Shown here in pieces: positions 1 to 10,062 of a stretch of 64,000 nt of DNA (within the stretch, counting starts at the first letter, position 1; each line of letters opens with the position of its first letter). The translations under genes and the position numbers were made by a program. The stretch comes from Rhizorhabdus wittichii RW1 (GTDB taxonomy: Bacteria; Pseudomonadota; Alphaproteobacteria; Sphingomonadales; Sphingomonadaceae): the NCBI GenBank assembly GCA_000016765.1, contig CP000699.1, positions 5,087,501 to 5,151,500 on the forward strand, read 5' to 3'. The notes under the pieces were generated by a model that did no database searches, was not told the DNA's origin, and saw nothing but the letters and a program-made list of their open reading frames with translations.

Positions 1-276
1 GGCGTCCTGGAGACCGATGTGGAGTTCCAGTGGTTCGTCCACCCCGAGGCGGAGGAGGACGTGGACTATGAGGTCGAGCGCCTCGTGCGGGTCTGGGACG
101 TGACCACCACCGAGGACAAGCGGATCACCGAGGACAACCAGGCCGGCGTGGCGTCGAGCCGCTACCGCCCCGGGCGCTTCTCCGCGCTCGAAGGGCGGCT
201 GTCCACGATCAAGCGATGGTATCTCCACGAAATGGCGACCGCGTCGGTCCCATCCCATGAGGAGTTGGGTGCATGA
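1..276 (+). CDS. Rieske-type ring-hydroxylating oxygenase alpha subunit, C-terminal end (partial)
   Basis: The reading frame is open from base 1, so the start lies outside the window; only the last 91 residues are present. The visible part (WFVHPEAEEDVDY, VWDVTTTEDKRITEDNQAGV, SSRYRPGRFS, IKRWYLHEM) matches the C-terminal catalytic-domain end of Rieske non-haem iron oxygenases of the GbcA/choline-monooxygenase-like branch, as I recall that family. The Rieske cluster and iron ligands are upstream and cannot be checked, and the substrate cannot be inferred. Its TGA overlaps the ATG of the next gene by four bases (ATGA), so the two are probably translated together. Confidence 0.75.
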   Translation, partial: GVLETDVEFQWFVHPEAEEDVDYEVERLVRVWDVTTTEDKRITEDNQAGVASSRYRPGRFSALEGRLSTIKRWYLHEMATASVPSHEELGA

Positions 277-683
277 GTGACGACGAGAAGAAACAGGCTG
301 TCGTGAGGCGCTTTTTCCAGGCCGCCGGCAGCGGCGATTTCGCGACGGCGATGGGGTTGATCGCTCCCGGATGCCTGTGGACATATCATGCGCCGGTCGA
401 TCTCATTCCCTTCGGCGGCCGTCATGAGGGGCCGGCGGGCGTGGCGCGCTTCTTCGAGATCACGGCGGGCCTGCTGTCGATCGACGCGATGGAGATCGAC
501 CGGATGGCGGCCTTCGACGATCATGTGATCGTCGCGGGGCGCGAGCGTTGCACCGTGCACCGGACGGGCGCGAGCTACGAGGCGGAATGGCTCCACCTCG
601 TCAGGACCGATGGCGAGACGATCCTCGCCTATGACGAATATGTCGATGGCGCCACGATCGCCCGGGCGATCGGGGCATTGTGA
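273..683 (+). CDS. SnoaL-like / NTF2-fold protein
   Basis: A 136-residue protein of the size and pattern of the SnoaL-like NTF2 fold: an N-terminal helix (KKQAVVRRFFQAAGSGDFATAMGLIAPGCLW), a central G-rich turn (PFGGRHEGPAGVARFF) and later strands with VHRTGASYEAEWLHLVR. Members are small ligand-binding proteins or isomerases/hydrolases; the substrate here is unknown. It overlaps the upstream oxygenase gene by four bases, suggesting a role in the same pathway. No signal peptide is visible, so it is likely cytoplasmic. Confidence 0.75.
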   Translation: MSDDEKKQAVVRRFFQAAGSGDFATAMGLIAPGCLWTYHAPVDLIPFGGRHEGPAGVARFFEITAGLLSIDAMEIDRMAAFDDHVIVAGRERCTVHRTGASYEAEWLHLVRTDGETILAYDEYVDGATIARAIGAL

Positions 684-749
684 GCCCGACGGCTTTCTGG
701 CACCTGCTCATCCGTTGCGTCCGTCCGGACCGCAACGGATGAGGTTCCC

Positions 750-1391
750 TTGGCGACAGTGAAGACGCCGCGCCAGCGGCTCGATCCCGACACGCGGCGG
801 GCCCAGATCGTCCGCACGGCGCTCGATGTCCTCCTGGAGAGCGGCTATGCGGCCGTCTCGATCAAGAACGTCGCCGAGCGGTGCGGCATCCGGCTCTCGA
901 CGGTGCAGCATCATTATCCGGGCAAGCCGCGGCTGATGGCGGCGGTGATCGAGGAGGTCGCCGATCGCTGCATCCGCAAATATGGGCATCTGGCCGAAGC
1001 CTCCGGCGCGGATGCCCGGGAAAGGTTGCGAGCGACCATCGGCGCGCTGTGCGGCGTCGAGCCCGATGCCGAGATCGACACGCTGTTCGTGGAGCTGTGG
1101 GCCTATGCCCGCCGCGATGCGAACGGCGCCGCCATCCTGCGGGCCTTGTACGATCAGGGCCGCGCGATGCTCAGCCGGCTGATCGAGGAACTGGTTCCCG
1201 GCCTAGCCCCCGATGAGGTGCGGCAGCGCGCCGTCACCATCATGGCGGCGGCGGACGGCCTCGCCGCGATCAGCAGCGCGCCGACGGCGGTCGGCGCCGC
1301 CGATCGGCGGGCGACGGTTTCCCATCTGATGGACCTCGCGAAGGCGCCGCCCGCCGCCGGTGACGATCCCGATGGAGAATATCGGGCCTAG
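750..1391 (+). CDS. TetR/AcrR family transcriptional regulator
   Basis: 213 residues. The N-terminal DNA-binding domain is clear: RRAQIVRTALDVLLESGYAAVSIKNVAERCG followed by the recognition helix IRLSTVQHHYPGKPRLM. The remaining roughly 140 residues form a helical ligand-binding domain of unknown specificity. It starts 66 bp after the SnoaL-like gene on the same strand and may control the oxygenase cluster. Its stop overlaps the stop of the convergent phosphatase gene by a few bases. The start is GATGAGGTTCCC then TTG; the TTG at 750 is accepted because the frame has no better start ahead of the HTH. Confidence 0.85.
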   Translation: MATVKTPRQRLDPDTRRAQIVRTALDVLLESGYAAVSIKNVAERCGIRLSTVQHHYPGKPRLMAAVIEEVADRCIRKYGHLAEASGADARERLRATIGALCGVEPDAEIDTLFVELWAYARRDANGAAILRALYDQGRAMLSRLIEELVPGLAPDEVRQRAVTIMAAADGLAAISSAPTAVGAADRRATVSHLMDLAKAPPAAGDDPDGEYRA

Positions 1392-2437
1392 TCCAGATAT
1401 CGGGCCCGCAGCGCTTCCCTGGCCCGGGCGTCGATGCCGATGCGTTTCTCCAGATAATTATCGAGCGAGCCATAGCGCCGCTCGATCTCGTCGATCGCAT
1501 GGGAGAGGAACGGGGTGCCGTCCGGCTCCAGCAGGGGATGGGGCTTCTCTTCCTCGTCGGCGGGGCTGAACAGTCGCGCGGCCGCATTGTCGGGGAAGGC
1601 CGCCGGATCGAATTTCGGCATTTCAAAGGCCGGGCGGCGATAGCGGGTGGAAAGATGATAGTCGGCCAGGATGGCGTCGCGCGGCACGCCGAGCGCGGTG
1701 AGGATCAGCGCCGTCGCGAAACCGGTCCTGTCCTGTCCCGCCGAGCAATTATAGGCGAGCGGGCCCTGATGGGCGAGGAGCAGGCGGAACAGCAGGCGCA
1801 TCTGTGGGGCGAGCTGCTCCGGCATGCGCCGATAGATGTCGGCCCAGCTGATGTCGTCGGCCTCGTCGGTCGACAGGATATCCCTGATCGAATAGCCGAC
1901 CGCATGATAGGCGACGCCGCCGATCCTGGTGGGCGCCAGCTGGCGCTCCTCGCTGCTGCGCAGGTCCACCATGTCGGTGAGCCCGAGACGGCCGATCGTC
2001 TCGAGATCGCCGCCGCCGAGAAGGGGCGTGGCGGCCGAGCGATAGATCATGCCCCAGCGGACATGCTTGCCCCCGGCCGCCGGATAGCCGCCGACGTCGC
2101 GGAAGTTCGAGCCCCGCTCCAGCGGGATGAGGCGCTCCGCCGCCCACAGGCCGGCGCCGTCCCGATGATCGCGCACGAAGAAATAGGGATGTCCCCGTGG
2201 CGGAACCGTCGTCTCGTAGACGCCGTCGCGATCGTCGGCGGAGACGAGGCGCGCCGCCTCGATGGCGGCGTCGGGCCGGTCGGCCATATAGACGTCGACC
2301 GGATGGGGACTGGTCCAGCGGACCTTCAGGCGGTCGGGCTGGGACCGTTCGACGGTCAGCCCCCCCGGCGGTCCGGCGATCAGCGGAGCCGGCGTCGCGG
2401 CCAGCAACAGCGCGGCGATGGAGACTGTCCTGGACAT
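1388..2437 (-). CDS. Secreted tyrosine phosphatase (IphP-like)
   Basis: 349 residues from the chosen ATG. The first 20 or so (MSRTVSIAALLLAATPAPLIA) form a typical Sec signal peptide, which is why this start is preferred over an in-frame one 105 bp upstream at 2542. The phosphatase P-loop CSAGQDRTG lies at about residue 231, giving the CX5R signature (Cys nucleophile, Arg). An earlier segment RGSNFRDVGGYP is the IphP/Siw14-type family marker. It acts in the periplasm or outside the cell, on phosphotyrosine or another phosphoester; the substrate is unknown. It sits downstream of a TonB-dependent receptor on the same strand with about 107 bp between them, so co-expression is possible. Confidence 0.85.
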   Translation of the reverse strand: MSRTVSIAALLLAATPAPLIAGPPGGLTVERSQPDRLKVRWTSPHPVDVYMADRPDAAIEAARLVSADDRDGVYETTVPPRGHPYFFVRDHRDGAGLWAAERLIPLERGSNFRDVGGYPAAGGKHVRWGMIYRSAATPLLGGGDLETIGRLGLTDMVDLRSSEERQLAPTRIGGVAYHAVGYSIRDILSTDEADDISWADIYRRMPEQLAPQMRLLFRLLLAHQGPLAYNCSAGQDRTGFATALILTALGVPRDAILADYHLSTRYRRPAFEMPKFDPAAFPDNAAARLFSPADEEEKPHPLLEPDGTPFLSHAIDEIERRYGSLDNYLEKRIGIDARAREALRARYLD

Positions 2438-2544
2438 GGCGGAGACCCTTTCGACCGGCCCGTCGGTCCCGGATGTCTCCGCCGGGGCCGGCGCCTGCAT
2501 GGGGAGGGGATCGAAGCGCCTTCGATGCCCCTCCCGGTTCACGA

Positions 2545-4806
2545 TCAGAAATGCTTGCGAAGCGACAGGAAGACCTGCCGGGGCGTCCCCACGAGCATCG
2601 ATTGGACGTTCCCGCCCGGATCGGAGAATTTCAGCGCGGTCTGCCCCACCGTGCTGATATATTTCTTGTCGAACAGGTTGGTCACATTGGCCTGGAGCTC
2701 GAGGCCGTCGAGCAGGCCGCCCCCCTCCGGGAAGCGATAGCCGGCCGAAAGATCGACCAGCGCGCGGCCCTTGACGCTGTTGTCGTTGATGTAGGTGTAA
2801 TAGCGCTTGCTCTGGTAATTGGCGGAGATCCGGCCGAACAGGGCCCCGTCGTCATAGGCGATCTCGCCGTTGATCAGGTGCTTCGGCGTGTTGACCACCG
2901 TCTTGTTCTTCGTGGCGTAGAGCACGCCGCTCAGGATGTCGTCGTCATATTGCGCATCCGTATAGGCATAGGCGCCGTACAGCGACAGGGCGCGGGTCAG
3001 CCGATAGGTCCCCGCCATCTCGATCCCGTTGGTGGTGACCGAGCCGACATTGGACAGGATCGACGGACAGCCGATGATGATCGCGCAGGGCTGCACCGAA
3101 AGCAGCCTGTCGTCGAACTTGACGTGATAGCCGGCGATCGAGCCCTCGAAGTTCCGGAGGTGGAAGCGCAGGCCGCCCTCCAGCGTCCAGGAGGTCTCGG
3201 GCTTGATCACGTCCTTGACCGCGAGGAAGCCCGCCCGGCTCGTCAGGAAGGGCTCCGTGGTGAAGGCGCGCATGTTCTCGGTGTAGCTGGCGAACAGCTC
3301 GAACGCGCGCGAGACGGCGTAGTTGACGCCGATCTGCGGGATGAACATGTCCTTGGCCCTCAGCAGGCCGGACGTGTCCCGGTTCGGGCTGTTCGCCGGA
3401 TTATACTCGTTGATGACGGTGTTCCTGATCCCCTTGAACCCGTAGTTCATCTTGAGTTCGGGGGTCAGGTTCCAGGTGTCCTGGATGAAATATTGGTAGG
3501 TCTTGATCTTGAAATTGTACGAATAGTCGCTGGCGAAGGGGTTCTTCGGCCACTCGCGCTTGCCGATGCTCGCGACGTTGGACGCGGCAAGGGGGAAATA
3601 GGGGCGGCCGGCGCGGTAGCGATTATATTCGTACCAGCCGCCGATCTCCAGCTGATGGTCGCCGAAGGTGAACGACAGGGAGCCGGTCGCGCCGCCGCGA
3701 TTGATCGCATAGGTCGCCCCGCGCACCGACATGGGGGAGCCGCCCGGGGTCGGCGTGTACGGCGTGAACCAGGTGCTGATGCCGCGATGCCGATGATAGT
3801 ATGGGGTCAGCTTGAGGGTGACCGCATCGGCCAGTTCATAGTCGATATTGGCGCCGGCCAGGAAATCCTTGCGGAGGCCATAGGCGTCATAATAGGTGTC
3901 GTCGCCGCAGATCTGCTGCGAATATCCCGCATAATTGGCGCAATAGACGCCGTTCTGGAGATTGGTCGCGATCGCCATCGCCGTTGGATAGTCGTTCCGG
4001 ATATAATCCCAGTTCCACCCATATTTCCGGATCAGGGACAACGACATGTCCATATAGTCGTCGTCCTTGAAGTCGGAATAGTTGACGAAGGCGGCGACCT
4101 GCCCCCGCTCGCCGAGCGGCACGACCAGCTTGCTGTTGATCGACCAGGCCTCCTGCTTGCCCTGGCCCTTCCATTTCGGCGCGTCCAGCCAGGAACCGCT
4201 GACATAGCCCATGATGCCGTTGCCGAGGTCGCCGGTTTCGAGCCGGCCGAACAGGCGGTAGGCGTTCTCGCTGCCGTAGCTCACCTCTCCATCGAGGCCG
4301 AAGTCGGGTGACGGCGCCTTGCTGAAGAACTGCACGGTGCCGCCGAGGTTCGAGCTGGAGGCGGTGCTGAGCGCGCCGGACCCCTGCGCGAGCGTGGTCC
4401 TGCCGATATTCTCGGAGGCGATCGCGCGGCTGATGTGGAGCCCGTTGAAATTATGATAGCTCATGTCGCCCAGCGGTACGCCGTCGAGCGTGAAGCCGAG
4501 CTGGTTCTGGTTGAAGCCACGGATCGAAATGCGGCTCGACCATTCGTTGCTGCCGAGGGCATTCGCGGACTGAAACGAGACGCCCGGTAATTTTTCCAGC
4601 ACTTTGAGCGGGCTCGTGCCGGGCGTGGCGACGGCGATATCCACCGCGGTCACCGTCTGTACCTGGCGGGTCTCACCCTTTCCGAACACCACGATCTCGG
4701 CATCGTCGGTTTCCGACGATGCCGGCGTCTGGGCGGCGGCGGGCATCGCCCACATGCCGAGGAAGGCGAAAGCCGCGACGCTCGTGAGAAGCTGACCTTT
4801 GTTCAT
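2545..4806 (-). CDS. TonB-dependent outer-membrane receptor
   Basis: 753 residues. A signal peptide (MNKGQLLTSVAAFAFLGMWAMPAAAQ) sets the start at 4806, preceded by an AAGGGGG ribosome binding site; a longer in-frame start at 4911 is rejected. Then come a TonB-box-like stretch (EIVVFGKG), the plug domain (about residues 50-180, with SIRGFNQNQLGFTLDGVPLG) and a 22-strand-type barrel ending in Phe (LSLRKHF), the usual outer-membrane targeting residue. It would import a large or scarce ligand using TonB energy. The ligand cannot be told from sequence. A divergent TetR gene lies across an AT-rich spacer with a palindrome and may regulate it. Confidence 0.93.
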   Translation of the reverse strand: MNKGQLLTSVAAFAFLGMWAMPAAAQTPASSETDDAEIVVFGKGETRQVQTVTAVDIAVATPGTSPLKVLEKLPGVSFQSANALGSNEWSSRISIRGFNQNQLGFTLDGVPLGDMSYHNFNGLHISRAIASENIGRTTLAQGSGALSTASSSNLGGTVQFFSKAPSPDFGLDGEVSYGSENAYRLFGRLETGDLGNGIMGYVSGSWLDAPKWKGQGKQEAWSINSKLVVPLGERGQVAAFVNYSDFKDDDYMDMSLSLIRKYGWNWDYIRNDYPTAMAIATNLQNGVYCANYAGYSQQICGDDTYYDAYGLRKDFLAGANIDYELADAVTLKLTPYYHRHRGISTWFTPYTPTPGGSPMSVRGATYAINRGGATGSLSFTFGDHQLEIGGWYEYNRYRAGRPYFPLAASNVASIGKREWPKNPFASDYSYNFKIKTYQYFIQDTWNLTPELKMNYGFKGIRNTVINEYNPANSPNRDTSGLLRAKDMFIPQIGVNYAVSRAFELFASYTENMRAFTTEPFLTSRAGFLAVKDVIKPETSWTLEGGLRFHLRNFEGSIAGYHVKFDDRLLSVQPCAIIIGCPSILSNVGSVTTNGIEMAGTYRLTRALSLYGAYAYTDAQYDDDILSGVLYATKNKTVVNTPKHLINGEIAYDDGALFGRISANYQSKRYYTYINDNSVKGRALVDLSAGYRFPEGGGLLDGLELQANVTNLFDKKYISTVGQTALKFSDPGGNVQSMLVGTPRQVFLSLRKHF

Positions 4807-5198
4807 GGAACCCCCTTTTCTTTGGACGTCGGATGGCGGGCCGGATCGGAGCCCCCCCCGACAAAAGCTATTCATTTTAGTTTTCGATTCGAATCGACTT
4901 CTAGCTTTCATGTCCTATGGCGCCTGTCAAGGTGATCTGTGGTCGAAAGCTCTCTGCCTAAGCAGGAAATATCCCTATATGTATGAGTTTATTGGCTTGA
5001 AAAGTGAATGGGGTTGCGGTGAGGCAGAATCCGTGCACCGAAACGACCCTTGAAAGATACTCGATTGTATTTGATAATCTCGGTGAGAGATGGCCATGGG
5101 GAGCGTCCTTCCGTTGCGGAGGGGCCTTTGCCCATCGGAACGGATGGCGTGCGGGGGCGTGTGGACCTGCGCGGCGGGGAACGGGTAGATTCGATCTG
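4807..5198. promoter_or_regulatory. AT-rich divergent intergenic region between receptor and tetR genes
   Basis: 392 bp without a convincing gene, visibly richer in A/T than its surroundings. It contains a perfect 12-bp palindrome CGATTCGAATCG at 4885-4896, a TTGACA on the minus strand at 4925-4930 pointing toward the receptor gene, and a plus-strand sigma-70-like promoter at 5050-5078. The palindrome lies downstream of the minus-strand TTGACA, the expected place for a repressor operator. The functional assignment is inference. Confidence 0.5.
5050..5078 (+). promoter_or_regulatory. Sigma-70-like promoter for the second tetR gene
   Basis: TTGAAA at 5050-5055 and GATAAT at 5073-5078 are separated by exactly 17 bp, an almost consensus sigma-70 layout. 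The predicted transcript would have a leader of about 110 nt before the ATG at 5199. Confidence 0.5.
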
Positions 5199-5858
5199 AT
5201 GCCAAACGACCTGACGGATTCGGTGAATGCGCGTCGCTACATGCAGGCGCGGGGCCGGGCGCGGCGCGAAGCATTGCTCGACGCCGCGCGGCTGTTGCTG
5301 CAGCAGCGCGATGCGGACGAGATCAGCTTCTCGATGGTGTCCGAAGTCGCGGGAATCCCGTCGAGTTCGGCCTATCACTTCTTCCCGGACATGCGGGAAC
5401 TGTACAAGGCGCTCGCCCGCGCCATCGCCGATGAGATGATCGAGCTCGAACCGGCGATCGATGCGGAGAGTTCATGGGACGCCATCCTGGCGGATTTCCT
5501 CAAGTCCTCCGCCGATTTCTTCAACGCCAACGCCGCCGCCCGGCAACTGATGCTCGGCCCGAGGGTCTCTCCGGAAATCCGTCAGGCCGCCTGTCATGAC
5601 GACCACCGCTTCGGCGTCCTTCTCCATCGGCTGTTCGACGAGCGGTTCCTCCTGCCGGAGATGAGCGAGCCGGTGTCGGTATTCTTCCGGGTCGTCCACA
5701 TCGCGGACGCGTTCTTCGCATTGTCGGTTCTGGAGGATGGTTGCGTCTCGCCGCATATGGTCGTGGAGGCGACGCGCGCCGCGACGGGCTATCTGGCGAA
5801 CTACCTCCCTCCCATCCTGCAAGCTCGGGCCTCCTTGCCCGATCATTTGCCGGGTTAG
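5199..5858 (+). CDS. TetR family transcriptional regulator
   Basis: 219 residues from the ATG at 5199. The HTH is ALLDAARLLLQQRDADEISFSMVSEVAG followed by IPSSSAYHFFPDMRELYKAL, typical of TetR regulators. A longer frame opens at 5004 but its extra 65 residues are basic and unlike the family, so the internal ATG is chosen; the ribosome binding site there is weak. It is divergent from the TonB-dependent receptor gene and is the natural candidate for its local regulator. The ligand is unknown. Confidence 0.85.
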   Translation: MPNDLTDSVNARRYMQARGRARREALLDAARLLLQQRDADEISFSMVSEVAGIPSSSAYHFFPDMRELYKALARAIADEMIELEPAIDAESSWDAILADFLKSSADFFNANAAARQLMLGPRVSPEIRQAACHDDHRFGVLLHRLFDERFLLPEMSEPVSVFFRVVHIADAFFALSVLEDGCVSPHMVVEATRAATGYLANYLPPILQARASLPDHLPG

Positions 5859-5871
5859 GCTGCCGATGGCT

Positions 5872-6258
5872 TTATCCGATCCGGTCGGCTTCCCCGTCCG
5901 AACCGCCGGCCGGCGGCAGGTTGTGGCTGGCGACGGCGGTGGCGAGGTCGAGCCAGCGGATCGGCTTGACCAGCATGTGGGTCATGTCGTCCCGGGCATC
6001 GCAGCCGCGCGGATCGCCGGTGATGAACACCACCGGGATGCTGCCGAGCGACCGGCGGATCGACGCCACCGCGTCGACGCCCGATCCTTCGCGCAGCCGG
6101 CAGTCCGCCGTGATCAGGTCGGGCGCGTGATCGAGCGCGGCCGCGACCGCCGCCCGTTCGGTCTCGACAAGATCGCAGCTATCCGCGCCAAGTTCGCTCA
6201 GGAAGCATTCAAGATCCGAAGCGACCAGCGGCTCGTCTTCGATGATCAGGACGTGCAT
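5872..6258 (-). CDS. Single-domain response regulator (CheY-like receiver)
   Basis: 128 residues, receiver domain only. The acidic pocket is in MHVLIIEDEP (Glu7/Asp8), the phospho-acceptor is Asp52 in ITADCRL, the switch Thr80 is in VVFIT and the conserved Lys98 is in MLVKPI. No output domain is present, so it would act by protein contact or as a phosphate sink. The start is fixed by a GGAGAGG site just ahead of the ATG. It lies 171 bp downstream of the soluble chemoreceptor gene on the same strand, so it may be its signalling partner, although no cheA or cheW is in the window. Confidence 0.88.
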   Translation of the reverse strand: MHVLIIEDEPLVASDLECFLSELGADSCDLVETERAAVAAALDHAPDLITADCRLREGSGVDAVASIRRSLGSIPVVFITGDPRGCDARDDMTHMLVKPIRWLDLATAVASHNLPPAGGSDGEADRIG

Positions 6259-6429
6259 GATCCTCTCCACCGATTCAGGGCCTTCAAGCCCTCGACTTGA
6301 ACAAGGTTCCCCATTCATCGACCAATTGGCCGAACCTCCAGTTTAACCGATGTCGATTTCTCGGCCAACCTGGAAAATTCGAGGGACTCGTCGTCGGTTT
6401 TTCGGTGGTCGTCGCGCCCCGCGCGACCG

Positions 6430-7794
6430 TCACTCCGCGAACAGCGCGGCGAAGTCGTGCGCGGTCTTCTCCAGCCGCGCCAGCGCGTCGTCGACCTCGC
6501 CGAAGCCGTCGGCGAGATGGTCGATCTCGCCCGCGACATTCTCGGTGTCGGCGCGGATCGCGGCGATCGTCGAGGACATGGAATCGGCGGCGAGCGCGGT
6601 CTCGTCGACGGCGGCGGTGATCGTCGTCACCGTGCGCGCCTGGACGTCCATCGCGTCGCGGATGCGCGCGGCGCAGGCTTCGACCTCGCCCACCGTGTCG
6701 CGGATCGATCCGTTGGCGTCGACGGCCTGGGCGGTCGCAGTCTGGATCGCGGTGATCTTCCGGGCGATGTCGTCGGTCGCGCGCGCGGTCTGGTTGGCGA
6801 GGTTCTTGACCTCCTGCGCGACCACCGCGAAGCCGCGCCCGGCCTCGCCCGCGCGGGCGGCCTCGATCGTGGCGTTGAGCGCGAGCAGGTTGGTCTGCCC
6901 GGCGATGTCGCGGATCAGGCCCAGGATCGATTCGATCGCGCGGGCATGGTCGGACAGCGCCTCGGACACCGACAGCGCCTCGGCCGACTGGCCGGCGGCG
7001 CGGGTCGCGACCGACGCGGCGACGTCGACCTCGCGGCGCGCCTCCTCGATCGCGCGGATCAGGCCGGCGGCGGTCTGCGCGGCGTCGCGCATCGCGGTGG
7101 CCGACTGCTCGGCGGCGGCGGCGACCTCGGACGTCTTGCCGAGCATGCCGCGCGCCGATTGCGAGGCGAGGCTGGTCTGGTCGCGCAGCGTGGTCGACCG
7201 GCGCGACGTGCCGGCCAGGATGTCGCCGATGTCGGTGCGGAACATCTGGCTCGCCGATTCCCGCAGGGTGAGCGAACGCTGGCGCCGGATGCCGTTGAAA
7301 TAGGACAGGTTGAGCTCGAGCTGGATCGCGCCGAGCATGTCGATCGTGCGCTGCGCGGACAGGACGAACGCCATGTCGTCGGGGAAGCGCTCGGCGATCC
7401 GGTCGACGATCATCCCGTTCTCGCGCGCGGTGTCGAGCAGGACGGTCGGCAGGGGGATTTTCAGGCTGTAGACCAGCCGGCTGTTGAAGCCGAGGATGCG
7501 GATCCAGTCGGCGTCGATCGGCTGCGAATAGACGTGGCGGCGGCGCTCGATCAGGTCGTCGACCGACATCGCCAGGAAGGAACCGACATCGCCCTCGGCG
7601 CTGTTCGCCAGCCGCCGCAGCTTCGGCGTCCAATTCTCGCGGAGCACCTCGACGATCGTGTCGGAGGCGCGCTCCCACAAGGCGGCGAGGCGCTGGTGCA
7701 GGCCGGCCTCCCGGTAATGCGCCACCCGCTCCGCGATCTCGGCCTCGGTCAGCACCGCTTCGATGGGCGCCAGCGGCGCCGATGCCATATCCAT
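6430..7794 (-). CDS. Soluble methyl-accepting chemotaxis protein, probable globin-coupled sensor
   Basis: 454 residues with no transmembrane segment. The C-terminal half is a coiled-coil signalling domain with the diagnostic hairpin tip [20 protein letters not shown] followed by [18 protein letters not shown]. The N-terminal 180 or so residues are helical with a segment [15 protein letters not shown], where His87 fits the proximal haem ligand of the protoglobin/HemAT family; this part is an inference from pattern. If correct, it senses oxygen or another haem ligand in the cytoplasm. The start has a GGGAGAGGGG ribosome binding site. Neighbours are a CheY-like gene downstream and hutD upstream; no kinase gene is nearby. 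Confidence 0.85.
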   Translation of the reverse strand: MDMASAPLAPIEAVLTEAEIAERVAHYREAGLHQRLAALWERASDTIVEVLRENWTPKLRRLANSAEGDVGSFLAMSVDDLIERRRHVYSQPIDADWIRILGFNSRLVYSLKIPLPTVLLDTARENGMIVDRIAERFPDDMAFVLSAQRTIDMLGAIQLELNLSYFNGIRRQRSLTLRESASQMFRTDIGDILAGTSRRSTTLRDQTSLASQSARGMLGKTSEVAAAAEQSATAMRDAAQTAAGLIRAIEEARREVDVAASVATRAAGQSAEALSVSEALSDHARAIESILGLIRDIAGQTNLLALNATIEAARAGEAGRGFAVVAQEVKNLANQTARATDDIARKITAIQTATAQAVDANGSIRDTVGEVEACAARIRDAMDVQARTVTTITAAVDETALAADSMSSTIAAIRADTENVAGEIDHLADGFGEVDDALARLEKTAHDFAALFAE

Positions 7795-7835
7795 GGACCC
7801 CTCTCCCTTCGGGCGCGGACCCTAGCCGGATATGG

Positions 7836-8381
7836 TTAACGGCGCGTTGAGCCCTCCACGGTGAAGCGGACCAGCAGCGCCGCGCCGCCGGCCGTCACGG
7901 GGTCGGCGACGCTGAGCACGTCGAGCCGGCCGAGTTCGTCCGCCCCTATCCGCTGCGGTTCGAGGGCGAGGAGGAAGATCGCATCGCCGCCCGCGACCTC
8001 GGCGCCCGCCGCGAGGCGCTCCATCGCGACGCCGCACCGCCCACGCCGCGCCATGGCGTTGAGGTCGAGCACCGGGCCGGCCAGCGGCTCGCCGGCGATC
8101 GGTGCCCCGCCGTCGAAAGCGAAGGGCGCGCTGTCCCCGTCGAGCGCGACGTCCAGGCCCGCGCCGGACAGGAACAGCCTGCCTTCCAGCACGGCGAGCA
8201 CGCGATCGACCCCGTCGAAGGCCGAGAAGGCGCCCGCCTGCTCGACCCGCGCCATGCTCAGCCGCCAGACGAAATCGTCCATGCCGGCGTCCGGCGGGAA
8301 GACGGCGATCTCGCGCGTCGTCCCGCCGCCATTCTTCCACGGGACCGCCGGGCGATCCGCGATCCGGATGACCCGGTTCAT
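7836..8381 (-). CDS. hutD: HutD family protein of histidine utilisation
   Basis: 181 residues with family features VPWKNGGGTTREIAVFP near the N-terminus and the cupin-like stretch FSAFDGVDRVLAVLEGRLFL. HutD is a small cupin-fold protein found in hut operons; it is thought to modulate pathway flux rather than catalyse a step. It begins 2 bp after the stop of hutU, so it is the last gene of the hutI-H-G-U-D unit. Confidence 0.93.
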   Translation of the reverse strand: MNRVIRIADRPAVPWKNGGGTTREIAVFPPDAGMDDFVWRLSMARVEQAGAFSAFDGVDRVLAVLEGRLFLSGAGLDVALDGDSAPFAFDGGAPIAGEPLAGPVLDLNAMARRGRCGVAMERLAAGAEVAGGDAIFLLALEPQRIGADELGRLDVLSVADPVTAGGAALLVRFTVEGSTRR

Positions 8382-8383
8382 GG

Positions 8384-10051
<1,668 letters not shown>

Positions 10052-10062
10052 GGGAGGTCCTT

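Noticed and set aside
2197-4311. Long plus-strand frame opposite the TonB receptor
   Set aside because: Low-complexity residues, no domain, and the minus strand carries the receptor with signal peptide and barrel end.
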